Shown one piece after another: positions 26,455 through 36,881 of a stretch of 64,000 bases of DNA. Origin of the DNA: Bacillota bacterium (GTDB taxonomy: Bacteria > Bacillota > Clostridia > Lachnospirales > Lachnospiraceae); the NCBI GenBank assembly GCA_023386315.1, contig JAEWJZ010000014.1, positions 588,068 to 652,067 of the forward strand, read 5' to 3'. The notes under the pieces were generated by a model that worked only from the letters and a program-made list of their open reading frames with translations, was not told where the DNA came from and ran no database searches. The translations under genes were made by a program, and so were the position numbers. The first letter of the stretch is position 1. Each line of letters begins with the position of its first letter.

Positions 26455-26600
26455 TTTCACAAACTCTTCACAGTTAAATCAAACTCCCATTACAATTTGG
26501 CAGTATATTGTTAATTGTAAAGAGGCCAACTACCTTTCAAAATATACTTTTTTTCATACTTAAGCCGGCAGGATCCCCCCTCTTGCCGGCTTCCTTTCTA
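26455..26600. repeat. Conserved noncoding element, copy 2
   Basis: This is homologous to 24820-24970. The hairpin is AGCCGGCA (26563-26570) with TGCCGGCT (26584-26591) around GGATCCC. Relative to copy 1 the seventh stem pair changed from T-A to C-G on both sides, a compensatory change. On the minus strand TTGGCC (26529-26524) and TATACT (26507-26502) are again 16 bases apart and face the glyoxalase-like gene. The remaining stretch 26601-26787 shows nothing I can identify. Confidence 0.65.
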
Positions 26601-26787
26601 TTTTTATAAAATAATTAAAAGTTGCCTTAGTTCTATATTTAATCGTTCCGTAATCATCTGGACTTTCTTGCTTTACAAAAATAATTTGAAGTATCCTTAA
26701 CTTCTGGTACGGCTGTTCTTCTGAAATATACTCTAAAAATATAGGGTAAAGAAATGTTCACAATTCCTCACCCTGCATTTATTACCT

Positions 26788-27933
26788 CTAATCTCCAACC
26801 TTCCTTGCTTCAAACATCTGGCTCAGTACAAGCCAGTTTGCCCGGAAGAACTGCATGATCTGCCAGTACCCGGCTCCCGTTAATCCGTATTCTTTAATTA
26901 AATCAAATTTTGCTTTGTAACTTCTCACATCTTCAAACCATACCTCATGTTCAATTCCAAACTTCCAATAACGGAAAAATGGGGACATTGCCTCTTCATC
27001 AAACTGAATTTCAGCACCATTTTCAATGGCAATCTGTATTGCTTCCAGATTACTTATGGTTTCCGCTCTCGTAACTCCCCTCTCATACGGAAGAGGCCAG
27101 TCATATCCATAATTAGGGATACCTAAGCTAATCTTATATAATGGAATCTCGGTTATAGCGTAATCTACCACTTTCCTTACCATATTGATTGGTGCAACTG
27201 CCATGGGTGGGCCGTATGTATACCCCCATTCATAAGTCATAAGCAAAACTCTGTTTGCCGCTTCTCCAAGAAGCCTGTAATCCACGCCTTCATACAAAAG
27301 CCCGGTCTGTTCAGCCGATGTCTTGGGAGCCAGAGCTACCGTTACCTGATAGCCAAACTGATTCATAATCTGTGTGGTTCGTTTCACAAAATCTGCATAA
27401 GCCTGACGGTCATCTGCCATAATGTACTCAAAGTCAATATCCAGACCTCCAAACCGCTTCTCCTGCATGGTTCTTCCCAGATTCCACATCAGACGCTGCT
27501 GGATCTGCGGATTATGCACCAGATTTGTAACAAGGCTATTATTAAACCTTCCATCAGGTCCAAAAGGCGTTAAGGACAGAACGGGGCGCACCCCCGCTTC
27601 CAGCGCCCGGTCAATCATCCAGTCATCTGGACTCTGAGGCGGAACCAAATCTCCCTCCAGCGTAAATCCATAGGAAAAAACAAAAAGATCTGTGAGAAAT
27701 GGAAGTGTCTGATCCAGATTATCCGGATCTATGAAGGGGTATGCATAACCAAATACGTAAAGTGGAATCCTGTCTTCGGGAGGACTGTCTCCTCTGATAT
27801 AAAGTGCCTGACCGACAGCCAGGCGGTATGGAGGAAAAATCTGATTGTCATATGTCAAAGCTTCTACCGAAACGTTTTGGGACGCGGCAATGGAATCTAC
27901 ACTGTCTCCCGGCTGTACTACATAAATGTTCAT
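26788..27933 (-). CDS. LysM-GH18 spore-cortex-type hydrolase (SleL/YaaH-like)
   Basis: This 381-residue protein has one N-terminal LysM peptidoglycan-binding domain (YVVQPGDSVDSIA, residues 4-47) and a GH18 barrel. The catalytic signature reads GGLDIDFEY with D165, D167 and E169. The usual leading Asp is Gly, as in other SleL-like enzymes. No signal peptide is present, as expected for a protein made in the mother cell and bound to the spore cortex. Relatives are N-acetylglucosaminidases that degrade cortex fragments during germination. That role is inferred from the architecture. Confidence 0.9.
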   Translation of the reverse strand: MNIYVVQPGDSVDSIAASQNVSVEALTYDNQIFPPYRLAVGQALYIRGDSPPEDRIPLYVFGYAYPFIDPDNLDQTLPFLTDLFVFSYGFTLEGDLVPPQSPDDWMIDRALEAGVRPVLSLTPFGPDGRFNNSLVTNLVHNPQIQQRLMWNLGRTMQEKRFGGLDIDFEYIMADDRQAYADFVKRTTQIMNQFGYQVTVALAPKTSAEQTGLLYEGVDYRLLGEAANRVLLMTYEWGYTYGPPMAVAPINMVRKVVDYAITEIPLYKISLGIPNYGYDWPLPYERGVTRAETISNLEAIQIAIENGAEIQFDEEAMSPFFRYWKFGIEHEVWFEDVRSYKAKFDLIKEYGLTGAGYWQIMQFFRANWLVLSQMFEARKVGD

Positions 27934-28081
27934 ACCAGCACCCTTTTACCTGAATTGGTAAAGCATATGAAAAAGCAGGTGGAAACATGATAGAAACGGT
28001 TCATTTTCCTTTTCTTCATAAAAAAGTAATATGCTTTTTTACTGCCTTCGTTGTATAATATTGAAAAAAGGAGGTTATCAA

Positions 28082-28777
28082 ATGCAAAATATCTTAGTAT
28101 GTGACGATGATAAGCAAATTGTTGAAGCGATTGATATATATTTAACCGGAGAAGGATTTCACATAATAAAGGCATATGACGGCTTTGAGGCTCTGGAGCT
28201 TCTGGAAGAAAATGAAGTTGACTTAATGATTCTGGATGTAATGATGCCTGGTCTGGATGGAATCCGCACCACATTAAAAGTAAGGGAGACCAGCAGCATT
28301 CCCATCATCATCCTTTCAGCCAAGTCCGAAGACACAGATAAAATTCTGGGTCTGAATATCGGAGCGGATGACTACATTACCAAACCATTTAACCCGCTGG
28401 AGCTGGTTGCCAGAGTGAAATCACAGATGCGCCGTTACACCCAGCTTGGAAACATGAACCAGCAGCCTGCCGGTCAGATCTACAAATGCGGCGGACTTGC
28501 CATCAATGATGATAATAAGGAAGTTACGGTTGATGAGGAGATTATAAAGCTGACTCCCATTGAATACAACATCCTTTTACTTCTTGTTAAGAATGCAGGA
28601 AAAGTGTTTTCCATTGATGAGATATATGAACAGATCTGGAACGAGGAAGCCATTGGTGCTGACAATACCGTTGCCGTTCATATCCGTCATATCCGGGAAA
28701 AAATTGAGATTAATCCCAGAGAGCCACGGTATTTAAAGGTAGTCTGGGGTGTCGGGTATAAGATCGAAAAGCAATAG
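28082..28777 (+). CDS. Response regulator, OmpR/PhoB family
   Basis: This 231-residue protein has a receiver domain (DDD at 8-10, phospho-acceptor Asp in LMILDVMMPG near 53, Lys in YITKPF near 103) and a C-terminal winged-helix DNA-binding domain ending in VWGVGYKIEK. The ATG at 28082 follows GGAGG by seven bases. A TATAAT lies at 28054-28059 without a good -35, so the promoter may be activator-dependent. The cognate kinase follows after 8 bp. Confidence 0.95.
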   Translation: MQNILVCDDDKQIVEAIDIYLTGEGFHIIKAYDGFEALELLEENEVDLMILDVMMPGLDGIRTTLKVRETSSIPIIILSAKSEDTDKILGLNIGADDYITKPFNPLELVARVKSQMRRYTQLGNMNQQPAGQIYKCGGLAINDDNKEVTVDEEIIKLTPIEYNILLLLVKNAGKVFSIDEIYEQIWNEEAIGADNTVAVHIRHIREKIEINPREPRYLKVVWGVGYKIEKQ

Positions 28778-28785
28778 GAGCCATT

Positions 28786-31056
28786 ATGAAAAAAAGAAAA
28801 GAAAAGGCCGTACTGGCCCATCTCCTGTTCTCCCTTCTGGTAGTGATCGGTGTCACTATCATGTACAATAACACCCACTATGGGGAAGGAATCAGCTGGA
28901 TTGCCGACGAAACTTATGAAGACACTCCCGAATTTGCAGGTCAGTTAAAATCTGACATTGATGACATATTTAATTATGTTAAATATAAGGAAGTATTTGA
29001 AACAAACGGAAAACTGGATTACTCCAAATTTATCGTCCGTGTAGCTGACGGTCCGGGAACCACAAAAGATTACACGTTAGATGAGATGATCCGGCACGCC
29101 AAGTCCCAGGGCTATTATTTGAACGAACAGTTTAAGGTCAGCGGGGGACATCCCAAGGAAAGCAACAGTGAAGAGCAGAATTACCAGGTTCTTTACCGCG
29201 CATACGAGCCTGACTTCAAAGCGGTTGAGCCGGGAGACTCCTTTCAGACCATTGATCAGCTCTCCTATGAGGTTCTTTCTCATTTAGGCAACTATTACCG
29301 GTTTTATTACCGGTTTATTCAGAATCCGGGTAACTTAAAATTCGAAATCCGGTACCAGAATACAGCAGACGATTATAAACTCTACACCAATTTCCCTGGA
29401 AAAACCATTGATGAGTTTAAATCCATGGGGAAATATTTATACGTAACGGGTGAGGCGCTCTATGTAGACTCCAACTTAACAGCCGTTCCAAAGAATGTGT
29501 CCTCTGAGCTTGAGAAGATGAATCCCTATAATAATGGCAATTATCATATGACTGTTGCAGTCAATACCTCTTACCCCTATAATGATGCCTATTATCAGGC
29601 AGCTGAATCCTTTGATCAGATGCGTCTTCTTTTCATCTTTGGAATGATCTGCCTTGCACTTGGAATCTTAGGGTGTACTGCAACCCTTTATATGCTGGTT
29701 GTTTTTACCGGTTTGCAGGAAGAACAGAGCCACTCTTTGATTGTTCAGAGAATCGATCAGCTGCCTGCAGAGATCAGTCTGGCCGTGTATCTGGCTGCTG
29801 CCGGTTTTGCCCTGCTGATTTCGAACCTGATTATTTATAAAATTATTCATCTGTTCCTTGCTTCTGAGAAATGGTATTATGGAGAACTGGTATTAAAAAT
29901 CCTGATCTTTTATGCCGCAGGAGTCGCTGCCGCCTTAAACCTTTTAAAGCAGTATAAGTCCGGCAGACTATGGAAAAACAGCCTTTTTCATAAAGGCTTA
30001 ATGGCTCTCGGACTCTATTTCAAAGATCACCGTTTTACAACTAGAATCATGATTACCTATTCCCTGTTTCTGGTTTTTAATGTCATAATGATTATGGCAT
30101 TTGCATTTTTACTGTTCACCTATAGCGATCTGGAGTCCAGAATTCTTATGGGAGCGGTGGTTGTTCTGTTCTGCGTCCTGGATCTTTGGGTATTTCACCA
30201 GATGTACAAAAATGCATGGCAGACCGACCAAATCAACCAGGCACTATTAAACATATCCAATGGAAATACCACATATAAGATCGTTACAAAAAAGTTTTAT
30301 GGAAAAGAACGGGAACTTGCAGAGAATATCAATCATATAAGCGCAGGACTTGAAACTGCACTTCAGGAAAAGGTACGCAGTGAGCGGCTTAAGGCTGATC
30401 TTATTACTAACGTATCTCACGACATTAAAACCCCGCTTACGTCCATTATTAACTATGTGGATTTAATTAAAAGGGAGAAAATCCAGGACCCCCGGATTCA
30501 GGGTTATCTGGATGTTCTGGACCAGAAATCCCAGCGTTTAAAGACTTTGACAGAAGACTTAGTAGAAGCTTCCAAGGCCAGCTCCGGTAACTTAAAATTA
30601 GATATGGCAAGCATAGATTTTGTTGAACTGATCCACCAGACAAACGGTGAATTCGAAGAAAAGTTTTCACTCCGCCATTTGGAGCTGGTGTCTGAGCTTC
30701 CAGACGAAACCCTGCTGATCGAAGCAGATGGGCGGTACTTGTGGAGAGTGCTTGAGAACCTTTACAACAATGCGTTTAAATATGCAATGGAACACAGCCG
30801 TGTCTATGTAGATATTGTAAAAGAAGATGAAAAGATATTATTTACCATAAAGAACATTTCAGAAAATCCGTTAAATATCCGCGCGGACGAACTGACAGAG
30901 CGGTTCGTCCGCGGAGATGTAGCCAGGACTACCGAAGGAAGCGGTTTGGGCATCTCTATTGCAAAGAGCCTGACAGAGCTTCAGGGCGGGGAGTTTCGGC
31001 TTTACATTGACGGAGATTTATTTAAGGCAACTCTTGCGTTTCCTCTCAGGAAATAA
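28786..31056 (+). CDS. Sensor histidine kinase
   Basis: This is a 756-residue membrane kinase. One transmembrane helix near residues 9-26 is followed by a large extracellular sensor (about 27-280), then a cluster of about five helices (about 285-480). The HisKA motif NVSHDIKTPLTSIINY has phospho-acceptor H545. The ATP-binding N box (NLYNNAFKYA) and G boxes (GSGLGISIAKSL) are intact. It is translated with the upstream regulator. Its end overlaps the convergent MATE gene by 11 bp. The signal is unknown. Confidence 0.94.
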   Translation: MKKRKEKAVLAHLLFSLLVVIGVTIMYNNTHYGEGISWIADETYEDTPEFAGQLKSDIDDIFNYVKYKEVFETNGKLDYSKFIVRVADGPGTTKDYTLDEMIRHAKSQGYYLNEQFKVSGGHPKESNSEEQNYQVLYRAYEPDFKAVEPGDSFQTIDQLSYEVLSHLGNYYRFYYRFIQNPGNLKFEIRYQNTADDYKLYTNFPGKTIDEFKSMGKYLYVTGEALYVDSNLTAVPKNVSSELEKMNPYNNGNYHMTVAVNTSYPYNDAYYQAAESFDQMRLLFIFGMICLALGILGCTATLYMLVVFTGLQEEQSHSLIVQRIDQLPAEISLAVYLAAAGFALLISNLIIYKIIHLFLASEKWYYGELVLKILIFYAAGVAAALNLLKQYKSGRLWKNSLFHKGLMALGLYFKDHRFTTRIMITYSLFLVFNVIMIMAFAFLLFTYSDLESRILMGAVVVLFCVLDLWVFHQMYKNAWQTDQINQALLNISNGNTTYKIVTKKFYGKERELAENINHISAGLETALQEKVRSERLKADLITNVSHDIKTPLTSIINYVDLIKREKIQDPRIQGYLDVLDQKSQRLKTLTEDLVEASKASSGNLKLDMASIDFVELIHQTNGEFEEKFSLRHLELVSELPDETLLIEADGRYLWRVLENLYNNAFKYAMEHSRVYVDIVKEDEKILFTIKNISENPLNIRADELTERFVRGDVARTTEGSGLGISIAKSLTELQGGEFRLYIDGDLFKATLAFPLRK

Positions 31057-32407
31057 GACGGATTTTTTCCCATTTACCTGTTATATAACGGGTCAGAGAG
31101 ATGAGGTAATTAACGGTCCAGCCGATTGGTACTGCAAACCAGACGGCCTGGACCCCGATTACAGGCGCAAGCAAAGCCGCTCCTGATACACGGATTGCCA
31201 GATTCACCAGATTGGCTGCTGTAAACACCACAACATCTCCTGCTCCTCGTAAAAGCCCGTCGGTAATTGCCTTTAGTCCAATAAAGATATAGAAGAAGGA
31301 AATGAACCTCACATAGCTGATTCCTGTCGCAAACGCCTCCTGTGCACTGCTCTCATTTAAAAAGCTTCTTATAAACACCTCTCCAAGACTCTCCATTATG
31401 GCGCAGATTATCACTGCGAACACCGCTGCCATCAGACAGCAGACTCCATATCCCTTCCTGACACGATCCGTTCTTTTCGCTCCCATATTCTGGGCAGTGT
31501 ATGTTGACATGGCATTCCCCAGCGCCAGCATTGGCACAATACAGATGGATTCAATCCTGGTTCCTGCCGCAAAACCTGCCATGACAGCAGATCCGAACCC
31601 GTTGACAACTGACTGTACCAAAAGCATTCCAATGTGTACGATGGATTGCTGAAGTGTGGAGGGAATGGCTACCCGCATCATGTGAACCGTCATCTTCCAA
31701 TCGTAAATATGGAATAATTCTGTGGTTTCATAAAACCTAAGTCTCCTGACCAGGATGAAAAACGATAAAACTGCTGACAGCCCCTGGGCAATTAAAGTAG
31801 CAACCGCCACACCGGATACTCCTTTGTGAAACTGTGTAACAAACAAGAGATCCAGCACGATATTTAACAGAGAGGAGAAGACAAGAAGATACAATGGCGT
31901 TTTGGAATCTCCAAGAGACTGAAACACAGCTGCCTGAACATTATACATAAACAGAAAAGGCAGTCCCATAAAATAAATGCTTAAGTAAACTGATGCCTCT
32001 CCAAAGACATTGGATGGCGTATTCATAAGATGGAGAATCCGGTCATTAAAAATAAGACCAAATCCACCCAGAACCACTCCTATGGTCAGGAAATTTAACA
32101 GTGTGGTAGAAATGGCAGTTTTCATATTACCCGTCTGCTTCGCTCCAAGAAACTGTGAGACCACCACAGAGCTTCCGATTCCTCCTCCCACAGCTATTGC
32201 GATAAACACATTGGTAATAGAGAAAGACGCCCCCACTGAAGCAAGGGCTTCTTCCCCAACAAAACGTCCCACAACAACAGAATCAATAATATTATAAAAC
32301 TGCTGAAATAAATTGCCCAGGATCATGGGAAGTGCAAAAAGAAGGAGTGACCTTCCAGGCGAATCCGTGATCATGTTAATTTCTTTTTTCTGTTTTTTCA
32401 TACCCAT
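31046..32407 (-). CDS. MATE family efflux transporter
   Basis: This 453-residue protein has twelve predicted membrane helices. The start region GRSLLLFALPMILGNLFQQFYNIIDSVVVGRFVG is characteristic of the bacterial MATE/DinF-like group. It exports drugs or metabolites with Na+ or H+. The gene follows the endopeptidase gene by 15 bp on the same strand, so co-transcription is likely. The substrate is unknown. Confidence 0.94.
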   Translation of the reverse strand: MGMKKQKKEINMITDSPGRSLLLFALPMILGNLFQQFYNIIDSVVVGRFVGEEALASVGASFSITNVFIAIAVGGGIGSSVVVSQFLGAKQTGNMKTAISTTLLNFLTIGVVLGGFGLIFNDRILHLMNTPSNVFGEASVYLSIYFMGLPFLFMYNVQAAVFQSLGDSKTPLYLLVFSSLLNIVLDLLFVTQFHKGVSGVAVATLIAQGLSAVLSFFILVRRLRFYETTELFHIYDWKMTVHMMRVAIPSTLQQSIVHIGMLLVQSVVNGFGSAVMAGFAAGTRIESICIVPMLALGNAMSTYTAQNMGAKRTDRVRKGYGVCCLMAAVFAVIICAIMESLGEVFIRSFLNESSAQEAFATGISYVRFISFFYIFIGLKAITDGLLRGAGDVVVFTAANLVNLAIRVSGAALLAPVIGVQAVWFAVPIGWTVNYLISLTRYITGKWEKIRLIS

Positions 32408-32422
32408 TATTCTGAACCGTTC

Positions 32423-33955
32423 CTATCCAAATATACGCCAGCCACAGATAAAATTGTTGCTCCACCAGGAGCTTAAGGCACGTTCTACCACACGTCCGTT
32501 ACTTGAGGAAGCATCGATTACCTTCCCGCCGCCTGCAACGATTCCCACATGGCCGCTGACAACAATAATATCTCCCGCCTGCAGACTGCCGAAGCTTGAA
32601 ATCTTTGTGTATTTTCCAACATTTCTCCAACCGGAAGAGGTCAGATAGCTCTGACGTACACCTGCCTGATTTAAGGACCAGTATATAAAGCCGGAGCAGT
32701 CAAAGGAACCTGATCCTTTTGCTCCCCATACATAGGGACTTCCAAGCTTGGATCTTGCGATGGAAAGGAGCCCGCTGACACCGGAACCACCTTTTACAGT
32801 ACCGCTTTTGCCGGAGTCACTACCCGAACCACCGGAAGCCCCGGCCGATTTTACACCGCTTCCAGTTAATTTATTCATGGTCATCTGACCTACGGCTCCA
32901 TCTGATGAAAGACCATTTCTGCTCTGGAATGCTTTTACAGCCTTTTCTGTTGCTTCGCCGTAATAGCCGGTTATATTTCCTTTTGCAAGATATCCGTATT
33001 TATTTAAGAGCTGCTGGATTCTGGTGACTGAATCTCCCTGCTCACCAAGTCCCATACCATTGGGCTGGGCTTCAGAACTGTTTAATGCAATTCTTGTTGA
33101 GGGTCCCAGATACCCGTCTACTACAAGGTCATTTCGTGACTGGAACTGTTTAACAGCTGTTACGGTATCATTTCCATAAGCCCCATCTGGTTCTGTAATC
33201 AGATAGCCCAGATCTTTTAAACGCTGCTGGCTGGCCAGCACTACGTCACTCTTTTCTCCATAGGTAAGATAATTAGGACGGATCTCCTCACTGTAAAGCA
33301 GGTTGATTGTCTGGCGTCCTACCTTTCCATCCACATTCAGACCATTGACTTCCTGAAGCTTCTGTACCGCAATCTCCGTCTCATCACCAAAAGTTCCTGA
33401 AACCTGCCCTGCATTTGCAAGATAACCCAATTCATAAAGACGGTTCTGAATTCTGGTGATATCATCCCCCTGAACGCCCTTGGCAACCGCATAGTATTTG
33501 GCGGATGGAGACATAATGGAATTTAAAGTCTCCGGTCCAACAATTCCATCCTGAACCAGTCCATTCTGCCTTTGATAGGTCTTTACTGCCGCCTCTGTCA
33601 CATTTCCAAAATAATTGGTAGGTTCATCATTATCCATAAATCCGAGATTCATCAGCTGCTCCTGAAGACTTGCCACTACCGGATGCTCCACACCGTTTCT
33701 CAGAAACTCAGGTATAGGATTTTCCTTCAGTTCCGGAACTTCTACAAGGCCTGGCAGCAAAAATCCTCCAGGTGTCAAAATGTTAACAGGCTGATGTTTT
33801 TTTGTCTCAGAAACAACAGCAGCGGCTGGTGTGGCAGCCCCTGTTTCCTTAGGATTACCACTTTCACTATTGCATGCAGACAGGCAGAATGCAGTCACTG
33901 CGGCCAGTAAAACCGGTCCTGCAAAACGTCTGTTCCAGTCTTTATCTATGTTCAT
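32423..33955 (-). CDS. Peptidoglycan-binding NlpC/P60 endopeptidase lipoprotein
   Basis: This is a 510-residue cell-wall hydrolase. A signal sequence with lipobox LSAC (Cys28) anchors it to the membrane. Four peptidoglycan-binding repeats follow (about 90-150, 160-225, 235-295, 305-365), each with LG-----GY/F-G and A(V)K-FQ--NGL--DG--G motifs. A Gly/Ser linker leads to an NlpC/P60 domain with catalytic Cys420 (FDCSGF) and His469 (GHVGIV). It should cleave stem peptides during wall growth or separation. Confidence 0.93.
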   Translation of the reverse strand: MNIDKDWNRRFAGPVLLAAVTAFCLSACNSESGNPKETGAATPAAAVVSETKKHQPVNILTPGGFLLPGLVEVPELKENPIPEFLRNGVEHPVVASLQEQLMNLGFMDNDEPTNYFGNVTEAAVKTYQRQNGLVQDGIVGPETLNSIMSPSAKYYAVAKGVQGDDITRIQNRLYELGYLANAGQVSGTFGDETEIAVQKLQEVNGLNVDGKVGRQTINLLYSEEIRPNYLTYGEKSDVVLASQQRLKDLGYLITEPDGAYGNDTVTAVKQFQSRNDLVVDGYLGPSTRIALNSSEAQPNGMGLGEQGDSVTRIQQLLNKYGYLAKGNITGYYGEATEKAVKAFQSRNGLSSDGAVGQMTMNKLTGSGVKSAGASGGSGSDSGKSGTVKGGSGVSGLLSIARSKLGSPYVWGAKGSGSFDCSGFIYWSLNQAGVRQSYLTSSGWRNVGKYTKISSFGSLQAGDIIVVSGHVGIVAGGGKVIDASSSNGRVVERALSSWWSNNFICGWRIFG

Positions 33956-34033
33956 CAATCAATTTCCTTTCCTATGTAAAATCAGGTCTATTTTAACACA
34001 ATTTTGTCGGAAATGGAAAGGGAATTTATTTCA

Positions 34034-34062
34034 TTGCCACATTTTCCAGGATATGATATAGT
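34034..34062 (+). promoter_or_regulatory. Promoter of the ZIP transporter gene
   Basis: TTGCCA (34034-34039) and TATAGT (34057-34062) are 17 bases apart. Confidence 0.65.
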
Positions 34063-34079
34063 TAAAGTGAGAAATGCGA

Positions 34080-34095
34080 GTTAGTATGCGCTAAC
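34080..34095 (+). promoter_or_regulatory. Palindromic operator candidate upstream of the ZIP gene
   Basis: GTTAG-TATGCG-CTAAC lies just past the expected transcription start. Its TTAG/CTAA ends resemble DtxR/MntR-family metalloregulator boxes, which would fit a metal transporter. The regulator is not in the window. Confidence 0.45.
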
Positions 34096-34121
34096 ATCTC
34101 TTAATAGAATGGAGGAAACTT

Positions 34122-34928
34122 ATGACACCAATATTATGGGCTGCCGGAGGAACCGGTTTTACATTTTTGATGACAACGCTGGGAGCTTCGGTTGTATTTT
34201 TCTTCCGAAGGGAAGTAAACCAATCTGTCCAGAGAGTTTTTCTGGGATTTGCTGCAGGCGTTATGATTGCAGCATCCGTCTGGTCACTGCTGATACCAGC
34301 CATAGAAGAAGCTGAAGCAAAGGGAGGAATTGGCTGGATTCCTGCTGCCGGAGGATTTTTACTGGGAGTTTTATTTTTAATTATACTGGACACATATCTG
34401 CCCCATCTTCATCCAGATGTGAGCAGTCCCGGATTTAATAAAGCCGAAGGCATATCCTCTTCCTGGAAGCGCACCACATTATTAGTCATGGCAGTTACAC
34501 TTCATAACATACCGGAAGGTATGGCTGTAGGTCTGGCTTTTGCCCTTGCCGCACAGCATGGAGGTGACCCTGCACTTTATACCTCAGCCATGGCTCTTGC
34601 CATCGGAATTGGTATTCAGAACTTTCCGGAAGGCGCTGCCATATCCCTTCCCCTCAGACAGGAAGGCCTTACTGCACGCAAAGCATTTATAAAGGGAAGC
34701 TTATCCGGAATTGTGGAACCTGTATTTGGTATCCTGACAGTCATGGCCGCAGGAGGAATTGCACCGTTAATGCCCTGGCTTTTGTCCTTTGCAGCGGGCG
34801 CTATGATGTATGTGGTAGTAGAGGAGCTGATCCCTGAGGCTCACTTAGGTGAGCATTCCAATGTGGGAACTCTGGGAGTCATGGCAGGATTTCTTGTCAT
34901 GATGATACTGGATGTTTCTTTAGGCTGA
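34122..34928 (+). CDS. ZIP family divalent metal transporter
   Basis: This 268-residue protein has about eight membrane helices. The metal-binding helices carry HNIPEG (about 127-132) and QNFPEG (about 168-173), and a third motif EELIPEAH follows. A His/Asp-containing loop (YLPHLHPDV) lies near residue 93. These features match ZupT-like Zn/Fe/Mn importers. GGAGG precedes the ATG by six bases. Its promoter has a palindromic operator, which suggests metal-responsive control. Confidence 0.92.
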   Translation: MTPILWAAGGTGFTFLMTTLGASVVFFFRREVNQSVQRVFLGFAAGVMIAASVWSLLIPAIEEAEAKGGIGWIPAAGGFLLGVLFLIILDTYLPHLHPDVSSPGFNKAEGISSSWKRTTLLVMAVTLHNIPEGMAVGLAFALAAQHGGDPALYTSAMALAIGIGIQNFPEGAAISLPLRQEGLTARKAFIKGSLSGIVEPVFGILTVMAAGGIAPLMPWLLSFAAGAMMYVVVEELIPEAHLGEHSNVGTLGVMAGFLVMMILDVSLG

Positions 34929-34931
34929 AAA

Positions 34932-34975
34932 ACGGGCCCTGGACAGTGAAAAACATCTGCCAGGGCCCGTCTTAT
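34932..34975. terminator. Bidirectional terminator
   Basis: ACGGGCCCTGG and CCAGGGCCCGT form a perfect 11-bp stem between the ZIP gene and the convergent chemoreceptor gene, followed by CTTATTT. Confidence 0.88.
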
Positions 34976-34980
34976 TTACT

Positions 34981-36708
34981 TTAGGTTACATCTTCTGTTA
35001 CTTTTCTGTCATTATACAGCTGAAACCGCTCCACAAGCTGCTCTAAATATGCGGCCTGACTGGAAAGTTCTTCACTGGCAGCTGCACTTTCCTCTGCAGT
35101 AGCGGAATTGGTATGAACGACTGCCGCGATCTGGTTGACTCTGCCTGATACATTCTCCACCGACTCCGCCTGTTTTTCTGATGCATGGGTAATCTGATTC
35201 ACGGTATCTACCACCTGATCCATGGTTTCTCTTACCACATTAAGAGAACGAGAAGTCATTTCTGCGATGCCCATTCCCTTTTCCACTGTGCTCACGGAGT
35301 TTTCAATTAAAATGGCCGTATTCTTGCTTGCTTCCGCACTCTTGCCTGCTAAGTTTCTTACCTCATCTGCAACAACAGCGAACCCTTTTCCGGCTTCTCC
35401 TGCTCTCGCAGCTTCCACAGCAGCATTCAGGGCAAGAATATTGGTCTGAAATGCAATATCCTCGATTGCCTTCATAATCTTTCCAATCTCCTGGGAAGAC
35501 TGGCTGATCTCTCTCATGGCATCGTTCATGGATACCATATGCTGATTGCTTTCTTCTACCTCTGCCTGTGCCTGTTCCGTAAGAGTATTGGCTTTCTTTG
35601 CATGATCTGCATTATCCCGGATCTGTTCAGAAATATGGGAAATAGCCTCCGTTAAATCCTCCAATGCCGTTGCCTGTTCAGTGGCTCCCTGTGACAGCAT
35701 CTGGGCTGCGTCAGAAACCTGATCGGAACTGACATCTACCTGGGTACTTGCTTCATGAATATCTCCAAGTGTACTGTTAAAGCTCTTTAAAATGGTAACA
35801 AAAGAGCTCTTTATCTCTGAAAAATCACCTACAAAATCAGTAATCTGATCTCTTGGTACCGTTAAATCTCCCTTAGAAAGCCGTAAAAGTACTGAAGAAA
35901 TCTCTGAAATATAGGCATCAAGGGTTTTCATGGTAAGACGGAGGTTCTCTGCCAGGCCTCCAAGCTCATCACCCGATTGATATGTAATATAGCGGACTGC
36001 CTTTAGATCTCCGTTTGTCATCTCCTTTGCTGCCAGATCCAGTTCCTTTAAAGGCTTTAAAATGGACCTGGAAAAAAGAACAGCCGTAACAGCACATAAG
36101 ACAATGGTCAGCACCATAATTATCACACCTGCAAATAAATACAGATTACTTGACTTATTCGCTGACTGGACAAATCCCTGGGCATCTTTGGCCACAAGGT
36201 CTCCCAGATTTACTGCCTGGGTTCTGACCTCTTCAATCTTGGGCTCATACGCGCTTTTTACAAGATCCCTCGCTTCATCAAGCTTTCCGTCTGAAGTAAG
36301 GCTGAGTACATTTTCTCTTATCTGAGCTGTCTCTGAGATACCGGTCTGAATCTTTCCCAGAACATCCTTTTCTTCCTGAGTTCTTACCTTCAGATTTAAG
36401 TCTGCCAATGCTTTTTGGATATCCTGGCTGTCCTGATCCATAACCGCCTTTGCTTCCTCAGTAGCTGAACTTAATTCCGTTTTTTTCACACTGGTCAGCC
36501 GGTAAAGTGCCATCTGACTATCCAAAATTCCACGGCGGATTTCCCAAGTGCTCTGTGCGGCAGAATATGGCTTGTCGTATAAATCCTGTGCATTTCCTGC
36601 AATCTTTTTCATACCCATTAAAAGACCTGAAAAAGCAATAATTCCAAATACAATAATCATACCAAAAGCAGCAAATACCTTTGCTCTTATCTTTAGATGC
36701 TTAAACAC
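34981..36708 (-). CDS. Methyl-accepting chemotaxis protein
   Basis: This 575-residue chemoreceptor has TM1 near 9-29, a four-helix-bundle sensor (about 30-187), TM2 near 190-212, HAMP to about 265, and a long signalling coiled coil. The hairpin tip [20 protein letters not shown] and [15 protein letters not shown] are intact (about 412-455). The start codon is GTG at 36708 behind GGAGGAG. The ligand is unknown. It stands alone between terminators. Confidence 0.94.
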   Translation of the reverse strand: MFKHLKIRAKVFAAFGMIIVFGIIAFSGLLMGMKKIAGNAQDLYDKPYSAAQSTWEIRRGILDSQMALYRLTSVKKTELSSATEEAKAVMDQDSQDIQKALADLNLKVRTQEEKDVLGKIQTGISETAQIRENVLSLTSDGKLDEARDLVKSAYEPKIEEVRTQAVNLGDLVAKDAQGFVQSANKSSNLYLFAGVIIMVLTIVLCAVTAVLFSRSILKPLKELDLAAKEMTNGDLKAVRYITYQSGDELGGLAENLRLTMKTLDAYISEISSVLLRLSKGDLTVPRDQITDFVGDFSEIKSSFVTILKSFNSTLGDIHEASTQVDVSSDQVSDAAQMLSQGATEQATALEDLTEAISHISEQIRDNADHAKKANTLTEQAQAEVEESNQHMVSMNDAMREISQSSQEIGKIMKAIEDIAFQTNILALNAAVEAARAGEAGKGFAVVADEVRNLAGKSAEASKNTAILIENSVSTVEKGMGIAEMTSRSLNVVRETMDQVVDTVNQITHASEKQAESVENVSGRVNQIAAVVHTNSATAEESAAASEELSSQAAYLEQLVERFQLYNDRKVTEDVT

Positions 36709-36812
36709 AATAACTCCTCCATAATCTATTTACCTGTTGTTTACAGGCTTTGTACTGTTTACTATAGCACCAATCAAATACACCGTCAACCGCGGCACTT
36801 CCAATAAAAACC

Positions 36813-36859
36813 AAAAAAAAGATACCCAATCAACAGAATACTGCTTTTTTCGGGTATCT
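36813..36859 (-). terminator. Terminator of the ATP synthase operon
   Basis: AGATACCC and GGGTATCT pair on the minus strand and are followed by eight T, 23 bases after the atpC stop. Confidence 0.85.
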
Positions 36860-36881
36860 CTATTATAATGTTAATTTCCTA

